NCBI GenBank assembly: GCA_041558415.1 | Contig: JBFFEY010000041.1 | Span: 1-27,595 of the forward strand | Reading direction: 5' to 3' | Source: SG8-39 sp041558415 | GTDB taxonomy: Bacteria; Pseudomonadota; Gammaproteobacteria; Burkholderiales; SG8-39 | DNA: 27,595 bases | Shown: positions 6,595 to 12,822 of the stretch, in pieces | Layout: each line of letters opens with the position of its first letter | Position numbering within the stretch: position 1 is the first letter of the stretch | Notes under the pieces: model-generated | What the model was told of the DNA's origin: nothing | Seen by the model: the letters and a program-made list of their open reading frames with translations, nothing else | The model's database searches: none | Program-made: the position numbers and the translations under genes

Positions 6595-8646
6595 TCAGGC
6601 AACCTCGCCGGCGCGCACGGCGCGGCGAAACGCCTCCAGATCGTCGATCGGCGCGAGACAAACCGTGCCGCGGCACAGCCAGCCGGTGACCGGCGCCGCG
6701 CGCGCCGGCTTGTCGAGCACCGGCGGCAGCTGATCGAGGCCGTTCGCGACCGGGACGACGAGCGTGTCGGGTCGCTGCTCGCGAGACAGCGCGCTCGCCC
6801 ATTCGGCGAGCGCCTCTGGCGCGCCGCGCAGCACGGCGGTCGCCGGCGGGATGAGCCGCTCGTCGAGCGCGAGCGCCATCGCGCCGAAGCCCGAGGGGTG
6901 CTCGCGCATGGCCGGATAGAACAGCGCCAGCGTGCGCTCGGCGGCATCGCTGTAGCGCGTCTCGCCGGTCAGCGCGGCGAGCCGGTTCAGCGCCCAGGCC
7001 GCCATCGCGTTGCCCGAAGAGGTCGGATTGTCGTGCCCCGGCTTGGGGCGGTGGATCAGCGTCTCGTGATCGCGCGCGGTGAAGAAAAAGCCGCCCGCGG
7101 CGCGATCCTCGAACTGCTCGAGCATCACCTCGGTGAGCTCTTCCGCGAATTCCAGGTCGCGTGGCGCAAATGCGACCTGCATCAGCTCGATCAGCGCGGC
7201 GACGAGGAACGCGTAGTCGTCGAGATAGGCATTCAAATGCGCTCGGCCGTCCTTGTAGGTCGCGCGCAGCCGTCCGTCCCGCCACATCGTGCCGCGCATG
7301 AATTCCAGCGCGCGGCGCGCCGAGGCGATCCATTCGGGACGATCGAAGACCCGCCCGGCGCGCGCCATGCCGCGGATCGCGAGCGCGTTCCACGACACCA
7401 GCACCTTGTCGTCGCGTCCCGGCCGCACGCGCGTCTCGCGCGCGGCGAACAGCTTCGCCCGCGCGGATGCGAGACGCCGTTCCGCTTCCTCGACCGGGAC
7501 GTCTGCCAGCTTGACGACGGCCTCGAGCGGGCGTGCCACCGCAAGGTGCCAGTGTTCGCCCTCGAAGTTCGGCCCGCGATCGAGTCCGTAGTGCGGCGCC
7601 GTGACCTCCCACTCCTCGGGCGAAAGCAGCGCTTGCGCGGCGTCGCGCTCCCAGACGTAGAACTTGCCTTCGACGTGCTCGGAATCCGCGTCCAAGGACG
7701 AGTAGTAGCCGCCCTCGGGCGATTGCATTTCGCGCTCGATCCAGGCAGCGGTTTCCTCCGCGCAGCGCGCGAAACGCACGTCGCCGCTCGCGATCCACGC
7801 ATCCGCGAGCAATGCGAGCAGCGGTCCGTTGTCGTACAGCATCTTTTCGAAGTGCGGGATGGTCCAGGTCGCATCCGTGCTGTAGCGGCAGAATCCGCCG
7901 CCCAGCTGGTCGTAGATCCCGCCCTCGCACATGCGCGCGAGCGTGGTCTCGACCATCTCGCGCGCGCCGCGCTCGCCGCGCCGCACGAATTCGTGCAGGC
8001 AGAACTCAAGGTCGCTGGTGTGCGGAAACTTGGGCGCCGCGCCGAAGCCGCCGAAGCGCGCGTCGAAGCGCTCGCGCAGCATCGCCATGAGCGCTTCGAG
8101 CGGCGCGCGATCGAGCTCGGAGTGGTGCGCGCCGCCCGCCGGCACGGTGCGCGCGAGCGCCGCGCGTACCTGCTCGTTCTGCAGGCCGATCTCGTCGCGC
8201 TTTTCCGCCCACACCGCAGCGATGCGCGCGCACAGGTCGGCAAAACCCGGCAGCCCGTAACGCGCGGTCCTGGGAAAGTAGGTGCCGCCGAAAAACGGCG
8301 TGCCGTCCGGTGACAGGAACATGGTCAGCGGCCAGCCGCCCGGGCGCTGCGCGAGCATCTGGTGCGCGAGCTGGTAGATCTGGTCGAGGTCGGGGCGCTC
8401 CTCGCGATCGACCTTGACGTTGACGAACAGCCGGTTCATCACCTCGGCGACCGCCGGATCCTCGAAGCTCTCGTGCGCCATGACGTGGCACCAGTGACAG
8501 GCCGAGTAGCCGACCGAGAGCAGGATCGGCCTGTTTTCGCGCCGTGCACGCTCGAGCGCCTCCGGCCCCCAGGGATACCAGTCGACCGGGTTGTCGGCGT
8601 GCTGCTGCAGGTAGGGGCTGGTCTCGTTCGCGAGTCGGTTGCGCAT
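6595..8646 (-). CDS. DUF255 thioredoxin-domain protein (YyaL/Spata20-like)
   Basis: 683 residues, typical for the family. It opens with NRLANETSPYLQQHADNPVDWYPWG, the invariant start of the DsbH-type thioredoxin domain, which carries C50-H-W-C53 in SVGYSACHWCHVMAHESF. KVDREERPDLDQIYQ and GGWPLTMFLSPDGTPFFGGTYFP follow. The remaining two thirds, including YDQLGGGFCRYSTDATWTIPHFEKMLYDN and CRGTVCLAPIDD near the end, form an alpha/alpha-barrel like six-hairpin glycosidases or N-acyl-glucosamine epimerases. Function is unproven; no signal peptide is seen, so it is likely cytoplasmic. ATG 8646 was chosen because the family starts here; an in-frame GTG at 8679 would overlap the divergent DUF924 start. 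It converges on the flavin reductase with a 30-bp gap. Confidence 0.93.
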   Translation of the reverse strand: MRNRLANETSPYLQQHADNPVDWYPWGPEALERARRENRPILLSVGYSACHWCHVMAHESFEDPAVAEVMNRLFVNVKVDREERPDLDQIYQLAHQMLAQRPGGWPLTMFLSPDGTPFFGGTYFPRTARYGLPGFADLCARIAAVWAEKRDEIGLQNEQVRAALARTVPAGGAHHSELDRAPLEALMAMLRERFDARFGGFGAAPKFPHTSDLEFCLHEFVRRGERGAREMVETTLARMCEGGIYDQLGGGFCRYSTDATWTIPHFEKMLYDNGPLLALLADAWIASGDVRFARCAEETAAWIEREMQSPEGGYYSSLDADSEHVEGKFYVWERDAAQALLSPEEWEVTAPHYGLDRGPNFEGEHWHLAVARPLEAVVKLADVPVEEAERRLASARAKLFAARETRVRPGRDDKVLVSWNALAIRGMARAGRVFDRPEWIASARRALEFMRGTMWRDGRLRATYKDGRAHLNAYLDDYAFLVAALIELMQVAFAPRDLEFAEELTEVMLEQFEDRAAGGFFFTARDHETLIHRPKPGHDNPTSSGNAMAAWALNRLAALTGETRYSDAAERTLALFYPAMREHPSGFGAMALALDERLIPPATAVLRGAPEALAEWASALSREQRPDTLVVPVANGLDQLPPVLDKPARAAPVTGWLCRGTVCLAPIDDLEAFRRAVRAGEVA

Positions 8647-8677
8647 GGGAGAATCGACGTGACGCGAAGCGTGCACG

Positions 8678-9286
8678 ATGAGCAAGCCCGCAGTGTACCG
8701 GCCCGATGAAGCCAAAGACCCCCGCGCCGCGGAGGTCTTGCGCTTCTGGTTCGGCGCGCCTGAAGAGTACGGCAAGAGCCGTAAGTGCTGGTTCAAGAAG
8801 GACGCCGCCTTCGACGCGCATCTGCGCGCGCGCTTTCTCGCGCTGCACGAGGAACTGGCCGGGGGCGGCCTCGAAAGCTGGCAGGCGACGGCGCCCGAGT
8901 GTCTGGCGCGCATCGTCGTGCTCGATCAGTTCTCGCGCAACCTGTTTCGCGACGACGCACGTGCGTTCGCCGCCGATCCACTGGCGCTTGCCGCGGCGCG
9001 TGATGCGATCGACCGCGCCATCGACCGGCTGCTGCTGCCGGTCGAGCGGCAGTTCATCTACCTGCCGTTCGAGCACAGCGAATCCCTCGAAGACCAGCGC
9101 GATTGCTGCGCGCTGATGGCGACGCTGAAGCCGTTTGCCGAGACGCGCGCGCTCCACGACTGGGCGCTGAAGCACCTGAACGTGATCGAACGCTTCGGCC
9201 GCTTCCCGCATCGCAACGCCGTGCTCGGGCGCGCCTCGACGCCCGAGGAGCTCGAGTACCTGGCGCAGCCCGGCGCCGGGTTTTAG
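8678..9286 (+). CDS. DUF924 family protein
   Basis: 202 residues. Landmarks are EVLRFWFGAPEEYGKSRKCWF near residue 18, then LARIVVLDQFSRNLFRDDARAFAAD, the most conserved DUF924 segment, and QFIYLPFEHSESLEDQ. The family ends in a short QPG-x-x-F motif, here QPGAGF, so the protein is full length. Structures in this family show a TPR-like helical repeat; the function is unknown. It diverges from the DUF255 gene with 31 bp between start codons, so promoters must lie inside the neighbouring genes or be very compact. Its TAG stop codon falls at the edge of the tandem repeat at 9286-9329. Confidence 0.93.
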   Translation: MSKPAVYRPDEAKDPRAAEVLRFWFGAPEEYGKSRKCWFKKDAAFDAHLRARFLALHEELAGGGLESWQATAPECLARIVVLDQFSRNLFRDDARAFAADPLALAAARDAIDRAIDRLLLPVERQFIYLPFEHSESLEDQRDCCALMATLKPFAETRALHDWALKHLNVIERFGRFPHRNAVLGRASTPEELEYLAQPGAGF

Positions 9287-9329
9287 GTTTTAGGGGTCAG
9301 ACCCTTGGGTTTTAGGGGTCAGACCCTTG
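9286..9329. repeat. Tandem 22-bp repeat, two perfect copies
   Basis: Positions 9286-9307 and 9308-9329 are identical 22-mers, each containing GGGGTCAGACCC. A partial third unit (GGTTTTA, 9279-9285) overlaps the end of DUF924. The second copy forms the left edge of the larger inverted repeat at 9315-9396. Confidence 0.9.
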
Positions 9330-9396
9330 TGGATAAGTCTTTTGCGTCAGCGCGATGCAAAAACCGGACGCGACTTATCCACAGGGGTCTGACCCC
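9315..9396. repeat. Palindromic element with two inverted DnaA boxes
   Basis: Arms 9315-9339 and 9372-9396 are 25-bp inverted repeats with one mismatch. Each begins with the GGGGTCAGACCC core and continues into TGTGGATAAGTC. This places perfect DnaA-box consensus sequences in both arms: TGTGGATAA at 9328-9336 and TTATCCACA at 9375-9383. The interior also pairs (GCGTC 9344-9348 with GACGC 9367-9371; or TTTTGC 9340-9345 with GCAAAA 9357-9362). Together with the tandem repeat it fills the 117-bp gap between the convergent DUF924 and ilvD genes. The core is shared with the element at 13903-13966. Confidence 0.85.
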
Positions 9397-9403
9397 AAAG
9401 CTT

Positions 9404-11083
9404 TTACTCCCCGTCGGTGATCGCGCCCTTCGAGGCCGTCGACACGAGGCGCATGTACTTGGCCATCAGCCCCTTGCGGTAGCGCGGCTTGGGCTGCTTC
9501 CACTTCCTGCGGCGCGCGGCGAGCTCCTTGGCCGAGACGTTCAGCTGAACGAGGCGCTTTTTCGCGTCGATGGTGATCGAGTCGCCTTGCTTCACCAGCG
9601 CGATGGTGCCGCCGACGTAGGCTTCGGGCGCGACGTGGCCGACCACCATGCCCCAGGTGCCGCCCGAGAAGCGGCCGTCGGTCAGCAGGCCAACCGAGTC
9701 GCCGAGGCCCTGGCCGATGAGCGCCGAGGTCGGCGCGAGCATTTCCTGCATGCCCGGGCCGCCCTTCGGGCCCTCGTAGCGGATGACGATCACGTCGCCC
9801 GGCTTGATGCGCTTGGCCATGATCGCCTTCATGCAGGCGGTTTCCGAATCGAACACCCGTGCCGGCCCGGTGATCGACAGGTTTTTCAGGCCGGTGATCT
9901 TCGCCACGCAGCCCTCGGTGGCGAGATTGCCCTTGAGGATCGCGAGGTGGCCCTGCGCGTACATCGGATTGGACCAGGGGCGGATGACCTGCTGATCGGC
10001 GCGCGGCTCGTCGGGCACGTCCTTCAGCATCTCGGCCATCGTCTTGCCGTGGATGGTCATGCATTCGCCGTGCAGCAGGCCGTGGTTGAGCAGGATCTTC
10101 AGCACCTGCGGCACGCCGCCGGCGCGGTGGAAGTCGACCGCGACGAAGCGCCCCGACGGCTTCAGGTCGCAGAGCACGGGAACCTTCTTGCGCACGCGCT
10201 CGAAGTCGTCGATGGTCCAGCGCACGCCCGCAGCCGCCGCGATGGCGAGGTAGTGCAGCACCGCGTTGGTCGAGCCGCCGGTGGCCATCACCAGGGCGAC
10301 GGCGTTCTCGATCGACTTGCGCGTGATGATGTCGCGCGGCTTGAGGTTGCTGCGGATTGCCTGCACCAGCACGCGCGCGGATTCGGCTGCCGAGTCGGCC
10401 TTCTCCGCGTCCGGCGAGGCGAGCTGCGACGAGCCGAGCAAGCTCATGCCGAGCGCCTCGAACGAGGACGACATGGTGTTCGCGGTGTACATCCCGCCGC
10501 AGGCGCCGACCGTCGGGCAGGCGTTCTTCTCGATGCCGATGAAGTCCTCGTCGCTCATCTTGCCCGCGGCGTAGGCGCCCACCGCCTCGAAAGCCGAGAC
10601 GATCGTCAGATCCTCGCCCTTCCACTTGCCGGGCTTGATGGTGCCGGCGTAGACGTAGATCGCCGGCACGTTCATGCGCGCGATCGCCATCATGCCGCCC
10701 GGCATGTTCTTGTCGCAGCCGCCCACCACCAGCGCACCGTCCATCGCCTGGCCGTTGACCGAGGTCTCGATCGCATCGGCGATCACTTCGCGCGAGACCA
10801 GCGAATACTTCATCGCTTCGGTGCCCATGCCGATGCCGTCGGTGACCGTCGGCACGCCGAAGACCTGGGGTTTGGCGCCGGCCCCCTCCAGCGCCGCCAT
10901 CGCGCGGTCAACCAGCGGCTGGATCCCCGCGTTGCAGGGATTCATGGTGGAGTGGCCGTTGGCGACGCCGACAATGGGCTTTTCGAAATCACTGTCCCCG
11001 AAACCGACCGCGCGCAGCATGGCGCGGTTGGGCGAGCGCGCGACGCCCTGGGTGATCAGGCGGCTGCGGCGGTTGTCTGCCAT
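9404..11083 (-). CDS. ilvD: Dihydroxy-acid dehydratase
   Basis: 559 residues, the usual length. IlvD dehydrates 2,3-dihydroxy-3-methylbutanoate and its methylpentanoate homologue to the 2-keto acids that become valine, leucine and isoleucine. Iron-sulfur ligand cysteines are present: C50 (HSTMNPCNAG), C123 (VVGGCDKNMPGG) and C195 (TVGACGGMYTANTMSS). This pattern fits the group often found with a [2Fe-2S] cluster, though cluster type cannot be settled here. LLTDGRFSGGTWGMVVGHVAPEA is the C-terminal signature. The start at MADNRRSRL is supported by GGAGATTGCAT before the ATG; the longer frame upstream is not family sequence. No other ilv genes are adjacent. Confidence 0.97.
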   Translation of the reverse strand: MADNRRSRLITQGVARSPNRAMLRAVGFGDSDFEKPIVGVANGHSTMNPCNAGIQPLVDRAMAALEGAGAKPQVFGVPTVTDGIGMGTEAMKYSLVSREVIADAIETSVNGQAMDGALVVGGCDKNMPGGMMAIARMNVPAIYVYAGTIKPGKWKGEDLTIVSAFEAVGAYAAGKMSDEDFIGIEKNACPTVGACGGMYTANTMSSSFEALGMSLLGSSQLASPDAEKADSAAESARVLVQAIRSNLKPRDIITRKSIENAVALVMATGGSTNAVLHYLAIAAAAGVRWTIDDFERVRKKVPVLCDLKPSGRFVAVDFHRAGGVPQVLKILLNHGLLHGECMTIHGKTMAEMLKDVPDEPRADQQVIRPWSNPMYAQGHLAILKGNLATEGCVAKITGLKNLSITGPARVFDSETACMKAIMAKRIKPGDVIVIRYEGPKGGPGMQEMLAPTSALIGQGLGDSVGLLTDGRFSGGTWGMVVGHVAPEAYVGGTIALVKQGDSITIDAKKRLVQLNVSAKELAARRRKWKQPKPRYRKGLMAKYMRLVSTASKGAITDGE

Positions 11084-11139
11084 ATGCAATCTCCGAAGAA
11101 AACGTCTCCCCGAGGCCTGCGAGGGAGGGCAAAAACGCA

Positions 11140-11145
11140 ATTTTA
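11140..11145 (-). promoter_or_regulatory. -10-like box (TAAAAT) for ilvD
   Basis: TAAAAT on the minus strand (11145-11140) is 5/6 to the consensus and would give a leader of about 50 nt. The -35 region (CGGAGC with a 17-bp spacer) is poor. It lies in the 288-bp divergent gap between ilvD and the response regulator. Confidence 0.35.
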
Positions 11146-11250
11146 GCCGAGCGCCCTGTCGTGCTCCGCAGGCCACGGCGCTCGCGCGGACGTACGCGCG
11201 GATAAACACGTCGCGCGCAGGCTTGCCCTATGCGAAATCAGAGCCGAGAC

Positions 11251-11291
11251 TAGTACTTATGGGTAATGTTCCTAATCCCTTCGGGGGATTA
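11251..11291 (+). promoter_or_regulatory. AT-rich control region upstream of the response regulator
   Basis: This AT-rich stretch contains the palindrome AGTACT (11252-11257), then two TAAT motifs, and ends in the inverted repeat TAATCCC (11273-11279) / GGGATTA (11285-11291) around TTCGG. TTAATTAA follows at 11289-11296. The contrast with the GC-rich flanks suggests an operator or promoter, possibly for the LuxR-type regulator encoded 80 bp downstream. No clean -35/-10 pair was found. The rest of the 11084-11371 gap shows nothing further. Confidence 0.4.
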
Positions 11292-11371
11292 ATTAACGCT
11301 CGGAGAGTTGTGAGAAGGATTCGCCGCATGGCACCGTCTGACTCCGCCGCCAGGCAGGACGGAACGCACTG

Positions 11372-11983
11372 ATGGCTGCGCGCATACTGGTGGTCGACGA
11401 CCACCCGCTCATCATCGCCGCGGTGCAGGGCGTGCTGACCGGCACCGGCGTCGCCTCCGCCGTCGACCAGGCGTCGTCCTTGAGCGATGCGCGCGCGAAG
11501 CTGCGCGAAGCCAGTTATCAGCTGGTCGTGCTCGATCTCGGCCTGTCCGACTCGCAGGGCATGAATGGGCTGCTCACGCTGCGCGAGGATTTCCCCGACA
11601 TCCCGGTCATCATCCTGACGAGCGACTCGAGCCTCGAGACCGTCACGGCCGCGTTCGAGAACAACGCGCGCGGATTCGTGGTGAAGGGCGAATCGCCGCA
11701 CGTGCTGGTGGGCGCGGTGCGCACCGTGCTCGCCGGCGGTACCCACATCCCCGAGCTGTCGGGCGTCAACCTGCCGCCGACTCCGCCGTCGACGCCGCTG
11801 TCGCCGCGCAAGCTCGACGTGCTGCGACTGCTGCTCGAAGGCCTGCCGAACAAGACCATCGCCGCGCGCCTCGGTTTGTCGGAGAACACGATCAAGGTTC
11901 ACGTCGCGGGCATCTACGCCGAGCTGAACGTGCACAACCGCGTGCAGGCGGTGATGCGCGCACGCCAGCTCGGCCTGACCTGA
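11372..11983 (+). CDS. LuxR/NarL-family response regulator, orphan
   Basis: 203 residues. The receiver domain (1-120) has the acidic pair D9-D10 (VVDDHP), phospho-acceptor D55 (VVLDLGL), switch T83 (ILTSD) and K105 (FVVKGE). After a proline/threonine-rich linker (NLPPTPPSTPLSPR) comes a C-terminal LuxR helix-turn-helix, LDVLRLLLEGLPNKTIAARL with LSENTIKVHVAGIYAELNV. All phosphorylation residues are present, so it is probably controlled by a sensor kinase, but none is encoded nearby. It is a DNA-binding cytoplasmic regulator with unknown targets; the AT-rich palindromic region just upstream could be an autoregulatory site. The ATG has only a modest GGAACG-type ribosome site. Confidence 0.92.
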   Translation: MAARILVVDDHPLIIAAVQGVLTGTGVASAVDQASSLSDARAKLREASYQLVVLDLGLSDSQGMNGLLTLREDFPDIPVIILTSDSSLETVTAAFENNARGFVVKGESPHVLVGAVRTVLAGGTHIPELSGVNLPPTPPSTPLSPRKLDVLRLLLEGLPNKTIAARLGLSENTIKVHVAGIYAELNVHNRVQAVMRARQLGLT

Positions 11984-11992
11984 GCGCAGCGT

Positions 11993-12020
11993 TAGAATCG
12001 GCGGCGCACCCAGCGCCGCC
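11993..12020 (+). promoter_or_regulatory. -10-like box and GC hairpin before lgt
   Basis: TAGAAT (11993-11998) is followed at once by GGCGGCG (12000-12006) and its inverse CGCCGCC (12014-12020), ending one base before the lgt ATG. No Shine-Dalgarno is visible. If the TAGAAT box is used, transcription would start near 12005 and the hairpin could not form. If lgt is read through from the response regulator, the hairpin would mask the start. Confidence 0.35.
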
Positions 12021-12818
12021 ATGCTCGTTCACCCCGAAATCGATCCCGTCGCCATTTCCATCGGCCCGCTGGCGATCCGCTGGTACGGCCTGATGTACCT
12101 CGTCGGCTTCGCCGCCGGCTGGTGGCTCGGACTGCGGCGCATCGACAAGGCGCCGCCCGAACGCCCGGCACCGGTGACGCGACCGCAGTTCGACGACCTG
12201 CTGTTCTTCACCGTGCTCGGCGTCATTCTGGGCGGGCGCCTGGGCTACGTGCTGTTCTACAAGCCCGCGTATTACGCCAGCCACCCGCTCGAGATCTTCG
12301 CCGTCTGGCAGGGGGGCATGTCGTTCCACGGCGGCCTGCTCGGCGTGCTGATCGCGATGTGGCTGCTCGCCCGCCGGCACGGCATCGACTGGTGGCGCCT
12401 GATGGATTTCTTCGCGCCGCTGGTGCCGCTCGGCCTGGCGGCGGGACGCATGGGCAACTTCATCAACGGCGAGCTCTACGGTCGCGTGACCGACCTGCCC
12501 TGGGGGATGGTGTTCCGCGGCGCAGGCGAGGCGCCGCGCCATCCTTCGCAGCTCTACCAGTTCGCGCTCGAAGGCCTCGCGCTGTTCGCGCTGCTGTGGT
12601 GGTTCTCCTCGAAGCCGCGCCCGCGCGCGCAGGTCTCGGCGCTGTTTCTGCTCGGCTACGGCGCGTTTCGCTTCGTTGCCGAGTTCGCGCGCGAGCCCGA
12701 TGCCTTCCTCGGCATCCTCGCGCTCGGCATGACGATGGGCCAGTGGCTCAGCCTGCCGATGATCGTCGCGGGCATCGCGCTGTTCGCCTGGAGCGCGCGG
12801 CGCGGCGGCACCGCCTGA
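12021..12818 (+). CDS. lgt: Prolipoprotein diacylglyceryl transferase
   Basis: 265 residues. Lgt moves a diacylglyceryl group from phosphatidylglycerol onto the lipobox cysteine of prolipoproteins in the inner membrane, the first step of lipoprotein maturation. Seven or so hydrophobic spans are visible. The essential residues sit at the E. coli-like positions: H103 in SFHGGLLG, and R143, N146, E151 and G154 in the signature RMGNFINGELYGR. Later landmarks are RHPSQLYQFALEG and FRFVAEFAREPD. It follows the response regulator by 37 bp and converges on the FAD oxidase with a 4-bp gap. Confidence 0.97.
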   Translation: MLVHPEIDPVAISIGPLAIRWYGLMYLVGFAAGWWLGLRRIDKAPPERPAPVTRPQFDDLLFFTVLGVILGGRLGYVLFYKPAYYASHPLEIFAVWQGGMSFHGGLLGVLIAMWLLARRHGIDWWRLMDFFAPLVPLGLAAGRMGNFINGELYGRVTDLPWGMVFRGAGEAPRHPSQLYQFALEGLALFALLWWFSSKPRPRAQVSALFLLGYGAFRFVAEFAREPDAFLGILALGMTMGQWLSLPMIVAGIALFAWSARRGGTA

Positions 12819-12822
12819 GAAA

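Noticed and set aside
9286..9329. CRISPR-like tandem repeat
   Set aside because: Two directly abutting 22-mers with no spacers and no cas genes.
9286..9396. Replication origin suggested by DnaA boxes
   Set aside because: Only two boxes, no AT-rich unwinding region and no dnaA, dnaN, rep or par genes nearby; a repeat element with embedded boxes fits better.
9305..11146. 613-residue plus-strand open frame antisense to ilvD
   Set aside because: Low-complexity shadow translation; IlvD on the other strand is full length with conserved cysteines.
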